Source: Angomonas deanei (lineage: Eukaryota; Euglenozoa; Kinetoplastea; Trypanosomatida; Trypanosomatidae). Taken from it: a stretch of 64,000 bases of DNA. The notes below the pieces were generated by a model. It was not told the origin of the DNA. It saw only the letters and a program-made list of their open reading frames with translations, and did no database searches. The stretch is taken from NCBI GenBank assembly GCA_903995115.1, contig LR877152.1, positions 434,001 through 498,000 of the forward strand, written 5' to 3'. Positions 10,615 to 23,300 of the stretch are shown here, piece by piece (the first letter of the stretch is position 1; each line of letters opens with the position of its first letter). Made by a program: the position numbers and the translations under genes.

Positions 10615-12379
10615 ATGGAGTGCACCCCACTGCCTAATAAGAGTCGAAACGATCACTCGAAGTTAGAGGACAGTCTGGCAATGAATAATAATAGTATGGG
10701 ATCCGCGGTCAAGTACATTTCACGCAGCACGGAGAAACCGACGCGGACACCGTACCGAGCCAAGCAGACCAACCCACAGCATCATCAAAATAATAATAAT
10801 GAAAACAGCAATCGTAAACCCACTTCTGCCAACAAGTGCAATAACAACAATAATAAAAACAGCAACTCCCCCAATCTCGACCGCCGAATGACACAACGTG
10901 TGAAACAAATTCAGTTCGGTTATGCCACCGATGGTTATCGCAACATGGTGTTGTTGATTGAGTCCGACCCCTTGCTGCAGGAAGGGAAACTGCTGCCCAT
11001 CGCCCCGCCTAGCCTCACCTTGCACAGCAAGCGGCAGTGGGATATTGAACTACGCAAGTGGCGCCGTGCACTGCACATGTTCGACTACGTCTACCTCGAC
11101 GACGACGAGGAGCAGCAGGCCAATAAGAAACCCGTGTACAAGCGCACCGAGTACAAAAAAAGTGGTCGAGGCGCAACGCCGGCAGTGGGTGAGTGAGGCG
11201 TTTCAGTCATTGCCCAAGTCGTCCCGCATTCAGCGACCGCTAGAGCTCCTCTACCAGTGCCGCCACACCCACCGGTCGATCATCCCCACCAAGATTCCGC
11301 TAGAGGAAGATTTGAAAGGTATTCTACGGCGGGAGGAGTACTTTGAGGATATTCGCAACGTGGTGCCGCAGGAGGTCAGTTCCCTCACCCGAGGGAGCGA
11401 CAGCGTGAGCCCATCCGCGGCGGGAATTAAGATACACATTGCACCGTCCTCTGCGGTCCTCCGCAAGCAGCAGGAGCAGCAACTCCTCATGAGTGCCTTC
11501 AAGCAGGATAATAATAATAATAGTCCCTCGACCGTGCCGCACTACTTGGGGCGAGAGGGAACCTCTCCCCGTCCGACGGCACCAGAGTACGCTGCTAATA
11601 ATACAGCAGAAGAGGACTACGTGGCCCAACGCCTCACGTACTCCACCTCTGTCGGCCGCAGCGACCTCCCTCCTCCTCCGACAGATCATAAGAGTGTGCC
11701 ACCACACGTGGTGCGAGGGCCCAGCGGTTCCCCATATCATCCACATAAAGTATTCGTGGACCCTAACTTTGCGCCGCCGTACATGCCACCAGCGAACGGG
11801 TTCGCCTCTCCCTACCCGCCACACCCTTGGCACTACAACACGATGTCAAAGTCATGTGCGCCGCCGACCCCACCCTACTACACCCCCAACCATACGAATA
11901 ATGTGAATCATACTAATACACCGATGGATTATAATCATTACTGTAGGGCCGTGGCCGCGCATGAGTCGCTGTTGCACATGGCGCAGCAACAGGCGTCCGC
12001 GGCGGTGAGTACAGCTGCTACTACCAATAATAATAATACGTACACCAAGTACAATAATAATAATAATAATAACAACAATAACCCCGCTACGGTGCCCCGC
12101 TACGTCACCTTACTATCGGACCCTAACAAGAAGGAAAATGAAAAGATCAGTGTGGATCACACAAAGCCCAAAAAGTTCTTGGCCAAACCTTCCATCAAGC
12201 CAGAATACCAAACCGACACTAAGAATAACAATAATAAGTATAATAATGAAGTGGAGATGGAAGAGGTGGTGAAACCGCAGCGTGTGTTATTCTCTTCGGA
12301 TGTGATTCACGATAAGAATGATTACCAGAATAACGAGGGAGAGGATATTTTGCAGAATAGTTACTGTCCATCGAACTGA
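10615..12379 (+). CDS. Asn-rich protein of unknown function, one frame change
   Basis: Two overlapping frames form one locus. 10615-11196 encodes a 193-aa Asn/Lys-rich N-terminus with a compact segment (RVKQIQFGYATDGYRNMVLL, then LRKWRRALHMFDYVYLDDDE). The second frame continues it: VVEAQRRQWVSEAFQSLPK, then LYQCRHTHRSIIPTKIPLEE, followed by a long Pro/His/Asn-rich tail. The shift falls in the A7 run at about 11155-11161, a classic homopolymer error site. The FGYATDGYRNMV and WDIELRKWRRALHMFDYVY stretches resemble the histone stem-loop-binding-protein fold (RNA-binding Tyr-Asp core with a preceding RQKQI-type motif). This likeness was noticed by eye and is tentative. The acceptor AG is at 10508-10509. 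Confidence 0.65.
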
Positions 12380-12782
12380 TCAATTTTTTTTTTCCAGATA
12401 CAATATAGTTAAAAAAAAAAAAAAATCCTTAATTAGAGACTTTGTTTTCTTTTTTGTTTGTTGAGCGTTCCGCACAACAGATACAATCCAAGAAACAAAG
12501 TATTTATATATATATTCATAAAGAAATTTAAAACCAAAAAAGGAGAAGGCAACCAGAAAAGTTAATTAAGATTTTCTCCTTCTTTTTATCATAGAATCAC
12601 TTGTGAGTTTTGTTTTTAATTTTTATCATTAAAAAAAAACTCTGCTTATTATGATTTCGCAAATATTATTCTCGTTAAATATCGGCAATAAACCATCTTT
12701 TACGTGGCAGCAATTTTTGTGTTCTCTTATTCTTTTATTCTTAAAATAAAAGCAGAACGATTAGAACAGAACAAAAAAAAAA
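12380..12782 (+). other. AT-rich intergenic region
   Basis: 403 bp of A- and T-rich spacer with short homopolymers. It ends in an A11 run that directly touches the ATG at 12783. No gene, RNA or repeat family is recognised. Confidence 0.5.
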
Positions 12783-14508
12783 ATGGAAGAGACCAATGAA
12801 AACAATCATAATGATAGGGATACTATCATTCAACACTGCATCAGTACGGGAGATAAAATAGTCCAAGACACCATTGCGCAAGTCGCAACGGAGGTGGTCG
12901 AACAGGAAAGGGAAAAAGAGGAATCTTCAACCCAGGTAGTTGCAGAGCACAATAAAGCAGAAGACACCACAGTGGAGGAGATTCCCGTGCCGTCCTCCTC
13001 ACCTAGCGAAGCCACAATGGATAAAAATGATAATAGTTTTGTGCTCAATCAGCACAACTTGGAAGAAGCGTTTCTACAAACCTTCTCCGCTGGCACCGTT
13101 CCCCAATAATAACAATAATAGTAATGTTGAAGTTAGTTTAAATCCCCTGAAAAGGGGACGAAAGAAGATTGAGATCACTTCTCCCGCCGTGGACGTCATT
13201 TCCAACACTAACAATAATCAGAATCATAAAAGAATTAGGGAGGAGGAAGACAATCAAGATTCTTCCCCAATCCCAGCAGAGATAGCGGTCAGTAAACAGG
13301 TGACGCTGCATGAAAAGTCCACCGCCCATGCACGAGAGGAGTCCGACAGGGAGGAGGACAGTAGCGAAGAGGACGAGGATAAGGACGATAAAAAGGAGAA
13401 TTCTTTCGAGTTAGATGAAGAAACCAAACAGGTCAAGCGTGCTTTGCAAGTACAGTTGTTGCAGATATTTCCGAACCATCTGAGAGAGAAGTTTACCGCC
13501 TTTTACGACCCCCATCATGAGGAGGAGAATATAAAAAATGAGAATCCCACTGGGCAAGAGGAAGGGAAAGAGACCCACGCGAGACGAAAGTTAGAACACA
13601 GTGAAGTATCACACCGTACCGTGAAGTCCGAGGAGGACGACGAGGAGGAAGAGGAGGATGAGGCCTATCGGCAGTTACTGTTAGCCCGTCAGGCACGACT
13701 GAAGGAGGCCACCCGCCTCACCCGATTGCTGTCGCACCTCTCTGAGGATGCGCTGTATGTGGCGGGCGGGTGGCGGCGGTACCATGGGGAGATCCAGCTG
13801 CGAAAGTTAATTGGGGAAAGAGGGAAGCGGCGCAAGTCGTCCTCGCACTCCCCTGTCGGCCGACAGTGGCTGTCCACCTTGTCGGATGCGGCTTCACACG
13901 CCCCTAGCAAAAAGAACAAGAAGCGTGGACGACATTCGTCACAAAAGGAGGACGAACAGGGTGGGCCGTCCAAGCGTGTCGTGGGCGATGTGTTCTCACG
14001 GGCAGATCCGTATTATATCGTCGCCAGCACCGAGCACCCACCGCAGGAGCGGTTCTCCTTTGCCCTAGCCGACGAAGCGCAGAGCTCACTAGAAGATAGA
14101 ACCGACAAGGACGTTCTGGTAACCTCGCTACCCTCCTCTAGGGAAACCAGCAACCTCTTTTCCCCGGAGCACAGCAACGCATCCAGAAGCAGACGAGGTC
14201 GCAGACGAAACATTTCCTCTGCTGAGGAATCCTCCAACCCTCCCCTGCAGAGGACAACCCCTCTGATAGGGGTGCAGCACATCTTGTCACCAGCCGACCA
14301 ACAGCTCTACCAGCGTCACACCCTCAGCAGCGGTCGGCTACGGCATAACTGTCCGGAGATCTTTCAGACCCTCACACGACACACTCGGCAGCTCCGGGAG
14401 GCGCTCGCGGGAAATACGTTTGATGGGGAGAGTCCCGTGATTCATTACGCGGCGTCTGCTACCAATAACAACGGCGGAAATGAAGAGGCGAGCCGTGGTG
14501 GGAAGTGA
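12783..14508 (+). CDS. Acidic and basic low-complexity protein of unknown function, one frame change
   Basis: 12783-13109 encodes a Glu-rich N-terminus of 108 aa. The frame then shifts at about 13098-13106, in the CCCC run of ttccccaataat, into the long frame ending at 14508, whose sequence begins NNNNNSNVEVSLNPLKRGRK. The whole protein would be about 575 aa. It has a putative nuclear-type basic stretch (KRGRKK), a strongly acidic segment, a helical Arg-rich segment (ARQARLKEATRLTRLLSHLS) and a Ser/Arg-rich C-terminus. The composition suggests a nuclear or chromatin-associated role, but no domain is recognised and that is inference only. Confidence 0.6.
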
Positions 14509-14659
14509 ATCCAACTGCGAATAGAGTTTTTACACATACACCATTGAAATAGAGTTTTTTTTTTTTTTTTTGTCTTTCACAGATGAAAAGAATAATATGA
14601 ATCTCCGCGTGTGATTCTTAACGATACGTGTTATTGCGACTTTACTCTGATACATTTTG

Positions 14660-14691
14660 TTTCTCTCTCTTTTTTTTTTTTCCCCCTACAG
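14660..14691 (+). promoter_or_regulatory. Putative trans-splice acceptor for gamma-tubulin
   Basis: This is the clearest acceptor of the window. It is a ttctctctct, T11 and ccccc tract ending in acag, with the AG at 14690-14691, 33 nt before the ATG at 14725. It excludes the upstream in-frame start at 14611. Confidence 0.7.
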
Positions 14692-14724
14692 AAGGTTCAC
14701 TTCCATAAACATTCATACAGTCTC

Positions 14725-16068
14725 ATGCCGCGTGAGATCATTACGCTGCAAGCCGGCCAGTGCGGCAATCAGGTGGGCAGCGAGTTCTGGCGTCAGCTGT
14801 GCCTGGAGCATGGTATACGACTAGACGGCGTCGTGGAGCCTTTCGCGGTCGGCGGGGAGGACCGAAAGGACGTCTTCTTTTATCAAGCCGACGACGACCA
14901 CTACGTCCCTCGTGCGTTATTGATAGACCTGGAGCCTCGTGTCATCAACTCCATCCAGCGAGGCGCGATGCAGAAACTATTCAACCCTGAAAATGTGTTC
15001 ATTCACGGGGAGGGCGGTGGTGCTGGTAACAACTGGTCCCACGGGTATGAATTAGGCGACAGTGTGCAGGAGCAGCTGTTTGACATGATTGAGCGAGAGA
15101 GTGAGAATAGCGATAGCCTAGAGGGGTTCGTCCTCACCCACAGTATTGCCGGCGGTACCGGTAGCGGTATGGGTTCCTACTTGCTAGAAAATTTGAACGA
15201 TCGCTTTCCTAAAAAGTTGATTCAGACGTATAGTGTGTTTCCCAATCAGAGTAAGACAGGGGAGAGTGATGTCATTGTGCAGCCGTATAACAGCTTGTTG
15301 GCCATCAAGCGGCTGACCCTGCACGCCGACTGTGTCGTGGTGCTGGACAACACGGCGCTGAATCGCATTGTCACCGATAACTTACACATTGAGAGCCCAA
15401 CGGTGGAACAGATGAACGGACTGGTATCGACGGTGATGGCCGCCTCCACTGCCACCCTGCGGTACCCCAACTACATGAACAATGATCTCCTCTCCATGCT
15501 AGCGAGTCTCATCCCTACCCCACGGTGTCATTATATCTGCACAGGGTACACCCCGACTACGCTGGATACCTCTAACATTCAGTCCAGTGTACGCAAGACG
15601 TCGGTCCACGATGTGATGCGCCGTTTGCTGCTGCCCAAGAATATGATGGTGTCCACCTCGATGAAGAGCGGCTGCTACATCTCCCTGCTGAACCTGATCC
15701 AAGGCGACGTCGACCCCGCCCAGGTGCACCGCAGCTTGGAGCGCATCCGAGAGCGTGCTCCCAGCTTTATCCCGTGGGGCCCGGCCTCGATCCAAGTCAT
15801 CCTTAGCAAGAAGTCCCCGTACGTGGACTCGCGTCACCGGGTGAGCGGACTGGTGTTGGCCAATCATACCAGTATCAGCACCCTCTTCTCCCGCACCCTG
15901 CGTCAGTTCGACATGTTGTTCAATCGCGGGGTCTATCTAGACCAATACCGCAAGTACGGCCCGACCAAGGAGAACTTGGATGAGTTCACGGATAGTAGAG
16001 AGGTGGTGGAGAACTTAGTGCAGGAGTACAAGGCGTGTGAGAGCTCCGACTATATTCGTAATTTTTAA
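14725..16068 (+). CDS. TUBG: Gamma-tubulin
   Basis: 447 aa, the normal length for gamma-tubulin, which nucleates microtubules in the gamma-tubulin ring complex at basal bodies. The N-terminus [18 protein letters not shown] and the segments [30 protein letters not shown] and [20 protein letters not shown] identify the gamma rather than the alpha or beta class. The GTP-binding loop [13 protein letters not shown] is intact at about residue 142. The frame is uninterrupted to the stop at 16066-16068. The start is fixed by homology and by the acceptor AG 33 nt upstream. Confidence 0.97.
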   Translation: MPREIITLQAGQCGNQVGSEFWRQLCLEHGIRLDGVVEPFAVGGEDRKDVFFYQADDDHYVPRALLIDLEPRVINSIQRGAMQKLFNPENVFIHGEGGGAGNNWSHGYELGDSVQEQLFDMIERESENSDSLEGFVLTHSIAGGTGSGMGSYLLENLNDRFPKKLIQTYSVFPNQSKTGESDVIVQPYNSLLAIKRLTLHADCVVVLDNTALNRIVTDNLHIESPTVEQMNGLVSTVMAASTATLRYPNYMNNDLLSMLASLIPTPRCHYICTGYTPTTLDTSNIQSSVRKTSVHDVMRRLLLPKNMMVSTSMKSGCYISLLNLIQGDVDPAQVHRSLERIRERAPSFIPWGPASIQVILSKKSPYVDSRHRVSGLVLANHTSISTLFSRTLRQFDMLFNRGVYLDQYRKYGPTKENLDEFTDSREVVENLVQEYKACESSDYIRNF

Positions 16069-16390
16069 TAGATGACGGACTTTTGTTTCTTTTTGAGGTA
16101 GTTCATGATGATAGAATTTTGAATCATATGGCAGAATACATTTCTTTTTTTCATACATACACGTTTTGTTCAAATCCTATTGAGGAAAAAAAAACGAATC
16201 CAAATCATAGAATTATATATAAAAACAGCAATCATTAAACAAACAAAGCATAAAAACCAAGATTTCAAGTTCTTAACTCAAAAACCAAAACAAATATCAG
16301 CAAAAATACTATTTGTCCAATCTTCCTCTCTCTTTCTTTTTAGGACACGAAACATTAGATTGCCAACAGTAAAAACTTCCAAGAACAAAT
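16069..16390 (+). promoter_or_regulatory. Intergenic region with trans-splice acceptor
   Basis: A-rich spacer. A pyrimidine tract at 16319-16340 (aatcttcctctctctttctt onward) ends in AG at 16342-16343, 47 nt before the ATG at 16391. No gene is seen. Confidence 0.6.
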
Positions 16391-18388
16391 ATGGATGAGA
16401 CGAGACTGCTGCTGGACACAATCAATCAACTAGAGGTCGACTGTACCGCGGTGGACCGGCAGCGGACGGGTTGCATCCCTTACTCTGAATTTGTATTTCT
16501 ACTCCTCAAAAACGGTAGCAGTCGGGCGCAGGCCGATCGGTTTGTCAAAGTCTTTGGCGTACAGAATCCCAACCACAATGAAAAGAATAGAAATGCGTGG
16601 GAGGTGAATTATAGAGAGATGATCGCCTACATTCGCAAACAGCAAAACTTACCGGAAAGGCGTCAGGACAGTCTTTCAAAGCGGTCGACCACCACCGGGC
16701 GGTCATCGTCTACGGCGGATAGTCCTTTTCGCCGCTCCACCACGAACCCAAATACGAATCATATTCATATAAATAATACGAATTATGAAACAGTTCGTCG
16801 AACGCCTTCTCGTAGCAAAAGTGCAATAGAGAGAAGTGAAGATCGCGTTCTACCCAATCAGTAATAATAATAATAATGAGTGTAGAAATGGGGGTAGTCC
16901 GTTACCGCGAAATCCATCCAATGAGGTAATAATAATGATAACGAATATCCTTCGTTTATTCCCATCCCCAAAAGGCAAATGTCGCCAAATAATAATTTTG
17001 TGCAAATGGTGTTGTACAATGCGAAAAAGAATTCGGTAAACAATAATAATAATAATAATAATAGTCATCATCCAAGAAGTAAAAGTAAAGAAAACGATTT
17101 ACCAGTCGATACAACGTTTATTCGTTCAAGCAATCCTTCCTCCGATCCGTATGTGGTGCACCATGACACGGTGGATATTACCAATCATAATACTAATACC
17201 AGTAGGAAAGAACAGAGTACACTGGACAGGTCCCTTTCTTATCAGGAAGAGGGACTACTTTCCTTGAAAGAGGTGTTTACTCATTTGTTAACGACGCTGC
17301 ACGCCGACAATAATTTAAAGGGAGAATTGCTTCCGATTGACTTTTTATTGTCTCAGTTATTAGAAATCTGCAATCATCATAACACTGTAGTGACGTTGGA
17401 GGAGTTAGAGTGTATTGCGGATTCTTTCCAAGATATTCATAATAACGATAACAATCCTTTGTTATTTGTGAATTATACGGATTTCTGTCTGTTTGTGTCT
17501 CGGTTAAGAGCTCCCGTGATCCGTCAAGTGAGGGATCCCTCTTCCTGGCAGGGCGAGGTAGTAGAAAAAAAAGTATCTCCACCAAAAAAGAAAAAGGTGG
17601 TAAATAATAATAATAAACCAATAAAAGAAAAGAATTTGTCGAATTCGAATGAGCGATCGACGAAAAAAGGAAAAGAACGTCTCTTTCAACCAGACGAAAG
17701 AAGGAAGGAGAATCCATACCATTTAGATTTAACCCAATTATCCAATGAGTCGACGGAGAATGATTTTAAAAATAAATACAATGACATGGTGCGAAAAAAT
17801 CAGAACAGTAATACCCCAAAATCGGTCCGAATTTCATTTTCGAATAATAAATACGTTTCCCAAAGTGAAAAACAGTTTGCAGAAGAAAAACGACAAAATA
17901 ACAAAAAGGAAGTGAGGATGGGGCGACACGACCAGTCCCCGTCAGAGGTATTTGACATACACACGTCCTCTTTTCATTCATCCCAGGCGACACCCTCCTC
18001 CTCTGCCGTGCCCATCAGTGAGGAGACCATGCGGCTGCTCCCCATCATTCATATTCTAAAACAGCTAAACCCCCACGATAGTAATATTGCCTATTCCAAA
18101 TTACTGTCGTACTGTACCCAAAAAGATTATAATCATTCCGGTTTTGTGCATATGAAATATATTAAAAAGGGGTTTCAATTACTGTCGCCGGCGCTTTTTT
18201 CCATGGAAAACGTGAATGATGGCACGGAGAATGATGTAGAAGCGTATAATGAAATTATTCAAAACTGCATTTTGGAACGAAATTATGTCGTCAAGCAAAT
18301 GCAACACGATCCATTGTTTGTGCCCTACGTGGAGCTGGTGGGCGACTTGGTGATTTGCGATAATTATTATAAAATATTTAAAGAATAA
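16391..18388 (+). CDS. Asn-rich protein with EF-hand-like segments, two compensating frame changes
   Basis: The N-terminus (16391-16864) has a calmodulin-like helix-loop-helix (INQLEVDCTAVDRQRTGCIP, then YSEFVFLLLKNGSSRAQADR), whose loop DRQRTGCI matches only loosely the Ca-binding pattern. After a stop at 16862 the sequence reads as poly-Asn in frame 0 (SNNNNNECRNGGSPLPRNPS). From about 16925 it returns to frame 2 (GNNNDNEYPSFIPIPKRQ), continuous with the 469-aa frame to 18388. That part holds further helix-loop-helix-like segments (LPIDFLLSQLLEICNHHN; INNDN-rich loops; YSKLLSYCTQKDYNHSGFVH). I infer one protein of about 665 aa with two indels at AAT or homopolymer sites. A role in Ca2+ binding is possible but unproven; the canonical acidic loop residues are mostly missing. 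Confidence 0.6.
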
Positions 18389-18579
18389 TTGATAAATGTA
18401 TCTGTGTACATTAAATTAGATCTGCTAGAGTGGCTTATAGAGAAATACAAAAAAAAAAAATGGGATATAATCCGTCTTTTTTACTTTTACAACAACCATT
18501 AAACAAAAAAATCAACACATATAAACAACCATCTCCCTCTTCTTATCCCAAGAAACAACAGTAACCCCATTTCCCCAAC

Positions 18580-19896
18580 ATGCACCACGTCGAAGACTTC
18601 CGGCCCTCTGCTAATACAGAACAGCAACACGAGGAGTACTTTGACAGCTACACCGACATCAAGGTGCACAAACTCATGTTGAACGACGGACCTCGCATGA
18701 AGTTCTACCACCGTGTCATCTCCGCCGTCGTGAAGGATAAAGTTGTGTTGGACGTTGGGAGTGGTAGCGGTGTGATTGCCATGTGGGCTGCGCATCACGG
18801 GGCGCGGCATGTCTACTCGATTGAGGCCTCTGATATGGCGCTGGTGCAAAGCAAAATTATAGCGGACAACCACCTGTCCGAGAAGATTACCGTCCTACAG
18901 TGTCGCGTGGAGGAGTTAACCCAGAAGGGAACGGAAAGTTTTTACCAAACCTATGTGGCCCCCGTGCTGCGACGAGAAAGCGAGGAAGGCAAAATAGTGG
19001 ATACCCCCTTTTCCATCGATTTTATCATTTCGGAGTGGATGGGGTTTTATTTAGTACATGAAGACATGTTATCGTCTGTGATACGGGCGCGTGATTTTTT
19101 TCTACAGTTTAACCGACAGTATGGGGAAGAGGCCTCCCTGCAGCTCATTCCCTCCCACGCCCAGCTGTGGGTAGCCCCCATGAACTTGAATGTCGTCAAA
19201 AAAAAGTGTTTCTACGATCAGTACGATAGTCGGTACAATAAAAATTTGCTCCCCGACAGCGACAGTGACGACGACGAGAAGAAGAATACTTCCCAACTTT
19301 CCACGTCTGGTACGGACAGGGACTCCACAAGGAAGGAAAACGGTATCCAGTTTCACTGTTTAGCCGAGTTGGAGTACCAGGAGCAGTTCGAGCTGAACGA
19401 CGGGGCACCGGTGGTCTACACCATTCCCCCAGCCAGTCTGTTGCACCCGGGTCAGGTCGTACGAGAGATGGATCTTCTTTCCTTGAAGGAGGGCGACCTC
19501 GATCGCATTGAGTCCATCACCCCGCACGTGTGTTTTGACTTTACTCATCTACCGCAGGAGGCCATCGAGATGAACGAGGCCGTACTGAAACGGCGAGAAG
19601 TATTGTTGGACGGATTCGCCTTTTGGTTTCAAGTATCCTTCACTCATCCCACCGTGGGTGGTGGCAACAAGACCGTCGTCCTCGATACCTCCCCGGCTAG
19701 TCCCCCGACCCACTGGAAGCAGACCATCTCCCTTCTACCGGAGGAGTTGCGTAGTTCGGAGGTGATGGGGGTCTCCAGGGAAACAGAGCCGCTGACGGTG
19801 AAGGTGACGCTGGCGAAACCGGACGAGGCGGCGGAGGGGGTGAAGAATGAAAATCGGTTTTATGCCATCTCGGTGGAGTTTTCCCCAGACGATTAG
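18580..19896 (+). CDS. PRMT: Type I protein arginine methyltransferase (PRMT1/PRMT6-like)
   Basis: 438 aa. The SAM-binding motif I VLDVGSGSGVIAMWAA lies at about residues 63-78, with post-I VYSIEAS ending in the acidic residue that holds the ribose. The double-E loop SEWMGFYLVHEDM keeps both catalytic glutamates. The THW loop is present as PTHWKQTI near residue 389. The N-terminal YFDSYTDIKVHKLMLND matches the PRMT helix that folds over the cofactor. Together these predict an active enzyme making mono- and asymmetric dimethylarginine on nuclear or RNA-binding proteins. A 30-residue acidic and Ser-rich insertion (from SDSDDDEKKN) lies in the beta-barrel half and lengthens the protein relative to PRMT1 (about 350 aa). 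PRMT1 and PRMT6 cannot be separated by eye. Confidence 0.9.
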   Translation: MHHVEDFRPSANTEQQHEEYFDSYTDIKVHKLMLNDGPRMKFYHRVISAVVKDKVVLDVGSGSGVIAMWAAHHGARHVYSIEASDMALVQSKIIADNHLSEKITVLQCRVEELTQKGTESFYQTYVAPVLRRESEEGKIVDTPFSIDFIISEWMGFYLVHEDMLSSVIRARDFFLQFNRQYGEEASLQLIPSHAQLWVAPMNLNVVKKKCFYDQYDSRYNKNLLPDSDSDDDEKKNTSQLSTSGTDRDSTRKENGIQFHCLAELEYQEQFELNDGAPVVYTIPPASLLHPGQVVREMDLLSLKEGDLDRIESITPHVCFDFTHLPQEAIEMNEAVLKRREVLLDGFAFWFQVSFTHPTVGGGNKTVVLDTSPASPPTHWKQTISLLPEELRSSEVMGVSRETEPLTVKVTLAKPDEAAEGVKNENRFYAISVEFSPDD

Positions 19897-20336
19897 GACC
19901 AATGATGATCGTTGTATTTTGTTGTTTTTTACTTACTTATGTACCTGTATAATAATCTCTTCCTTAATTATTATTATTTTCATGTTTACTGTTTTTGAGT
20001 TTCTCTCGCTACAGAGTTTACTAAAGATTGCGCCTTTGAGTATTTCCTCTCTCTCCTATCATTTCTCCCTGTAGTCATTAGAAAGTTCTTTTTTTTTTTC
20101 TTTTCTTTTTTTCACGTTGTTTTAGAATTTTTTTAAACTAATTTTTGAGCATTTTTTTCTTTTTTGTGTTTTCCTACCTTTCACTTCATTTTATTTTTCC
20201 ACTGATACCTTATCAACGGAAAAAGAAAAATCTGTAATCCTAATCAAATAAATAAAAAAAAAGTATTCCTCGCTAATACTTTCTCCCCCCAAAAAAGTAG
20301 TATACCAATATACAAACTTCTTTAAAAAAAAAAAAA
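19897..20336 (+). promoter_or_regulatory. T-rich intergenic region before dynein
   Basis: 440 bp spacer with several T-rich blocks at 20087-20160. Possible acceptors include AG at 20124-20125. An A13 run at 20325-20337 abuts the dynein ATG. No gene is recognised. Confidence 0.5.
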
Positions 20337-23300
20337 ATGGCTGACGAAGTTGTTCAGGACAACCCCGAGTTAGGAGACAACGCACACACCGTGCGCTCCG
20401 ACATTCGTCACCACTATATTTTCTCCCGTGTGAAAGATTTCCTCAGCGGTGGCGATGCCCAGCGCATGGACGATCTGACGCGCGAGTTGGAGGTCAGCTT
20501 CTCCGACGGTTCCCCCAGCTTCATGGTGGTACACCACTTGTTAGAGGGGGATGGCGCCAACACGCTGCTCTTCACCTATCAGCCCCTCGCCGGGGATGAG
20601 GAGGGGCAAGAAGGAGGTGTTGCGGGTGGTGGACCCCACCACCGAGTCGATAGAACATGTAAATAAAAAGAGTGTCTACGTGATTCGCCAGGCGAATGGG
20701 AAGCCCATTGGCAATAAGGATGCCAACTTGATTGTGCAGGAGGTATCCATGGGTGAGCTGCAGAGCGATGTGCTCGCCAGTTACGAGCACCTCCTCAGCG
20801 AGGTCTACACCCCGCTGTTCAACAAGCAGCAGAGATGGGGGAAGAACACCAGCGGTGAGAGAGGACAGTTCATCATGTCGCTCATCCGCTACGCCGACCG
20901 CGTCAGTGAGCTGCAACAGCTGCAGGACACCACTGCCCAGCTGCAACCCGTCGGGGACGCCACGTGGCGTCAGCTCCAGTCCGGCGGTATTAACAAGCAC
21001 AGCGGGATGAGCGACCAGGGGGCCGTGCAGACCCTCTCCGACACCGTGGAATCCTGGATCGAGGCGGTGGGCGACGTGGTCGCGCAGGAGCCCAACTACG
21101 AGGCCGAGCTGCAGGACGAGAATGCCGGTCCCAAGACGGAGATTGAGACCTGGAAGACCCGTCTGGCCAAGCTGCGTCTGATGGAGGAGCAGCTGGAGCG
21201 CGTGCAGGCACCCCGTGCGGTGCAGTACCTGCGGGAGGCGCGCAACCCCATTGTGGTCCGCTGGCAGGAGATGGAGACCGGCCTGACCGACGCCCTCGCG
21301 GAGGCACAGGAAAACGTCAAATACCTGCAAAGTTTGGATAAATATTTTGATGTATTATACACCTCCAACTTGCAGCAAATTGTCAACGTCCTCCCCTCCC
21401 TGATCGTCAATGTTCGCATGATGTACACGATCGCCCGGTACTACTCCACCAAGGAGCGCATGACGGTGCTCTTTTTCAAGATTACCAACGAGCTTGTTAA
21501 CGCGTGCAAAAAGTCCATCAACCCCTCTGGTACACGTTCCCGCATTTGGGAGCAGGCGAACACGACGGCTGGTTTGAAGGAACTCATCCAGCGTCTGCAG
21601 GCCAGCTCCGAGCTGAACAGCGCGTACGTCCAGGAGTACCGCAAGGCACAGGAGGTGCTCGAGAAGAAGGGCGGAAAGCTGTTCGACTTTGATGAACTTC
21701 GCTTCATGGGTCACTTTAACCTTTTTACGAAGCGTGTGGATAAGCTGATGATTGTCTTCCACAAGGTGCAGCAGTTCGCCCTGCTGAAGGATTATCAGCT
21801 AGACCCGATGGAGCCCCTCATCCCTCGCTTCGAGGAGTACCTGGGTCACCTCCGCGGTAAGACGACCGATATTCTCGACATTCACGACAACAACCGTTTT
21901 GATGTGGAGTTCAAGAACTTTGAAACGCGACTTTCCGAGCTCGAGACCTCCATGCAGGTGGCAATCAACTCCTCCTTTGAGAACATCTCCTCCACCGACA
22001 ACGCCCTCCTGTTGTTGAAGAAGTATCAAAAGATTCTCCAGTCCGAAACCTTCGCCGCCGACCTCGAGAGCAAGTACCTCGTCGTCTTTCACAGCTACGG
22101 GCTAGAGTTGGAAAAAGACCAAAAAACGTACGAGCACTACAAGGCCGATCCTCCCATTCCCCGTAACACCACCCCTGTGGCCGGCTCCATCAGCTGGGCC
22201 CGTCAACTCCTGCGTCACATGAAGGGCCCGATGGACAAGTTCAAGAACAATCGCATGATCATGGCGAACACCAAGGACAGCAAGAAGGTGATCCGAACTT
22301 ACAACAAGGTGTCGGTGGCGCTGCTGGAGTTTGAGGCGATTTGGGTCGATGCGTGGAAGCGGTCGATTGAGAGCAGCAAGGCGGGTTTGAATGCCACCCT
22401 GCTAGTGCGTCATGAGGGACGCCTGTATGTCAACTTTGATGTGGAGGTGCTCCAGCTCATCAAGGAGACCCGCTCCCTCATGCTGCTCGGTGACGTGGAC
22501 GTCCCTCCCGCGGCGAAGACGATTCTCATGCAGGAGCAGCGTCTCCGCACCTTCTACGGGGAGCTCTGCTACCTCGTGACGGAGTACGAGCGCGTCGTCG
22601 GTCGCCCCGGCGATGCCAAGTCCAAGATTGTGGGTATCACCCGACCGCTGCTGCAGCCGATGGTCGACGCCCTCGATGTCATTTTCCGCCCCGGAGAGAC
22701 GACGCTGACCTGGACCTCCATGAACGTGGATACCTACCTCGAGCGCGTCCGGAACGCGATTGCCGACTTGGATGCATTGGTCGGTAAGGTGAACGACATT
22801 ATCACGCACCGCATTCAGGTGCACCTCAAGTCGGTCTCCACGACGCTGTTGGTGAACCTCTTTGAGGAGCACTTCACCCTCGACCAGTTCGTGGTCGTGC
22901 AGGAGAAGCACATTCGTCAGCAGTGCGAGGTGATGGACATCAAGAATAAGGAAATTGAGTGCGCCGTCGACGACATTGTCTCCACCATTGTTGGGTCAGA
23001 GAATATGCTCTCGAAGGGTGTCGCGGATATCTCGCAGGCCGATGAACAGACCAAGTCCAAGATTCAGCAGATCAAGACGCACTTCAACCACTTGGTGTTC
23101 AAGGCCATCTTGACCAGTACGACGCGAAGCTTGAACCTCTTGAAGAAGCGTGTGGGCACCCGCAACCGTGTCGCGTTTCTCTACGCGGAGAAGCCCTTCT
23201 TCGACGTGGACGTGCAGCTTCTCAACCAGGAGCCCTACATTGCCCTCTCCCCCTCTCTGGATGAGGTGCAGCGTACCATCAACCAAAGCGCCACCGCCGT

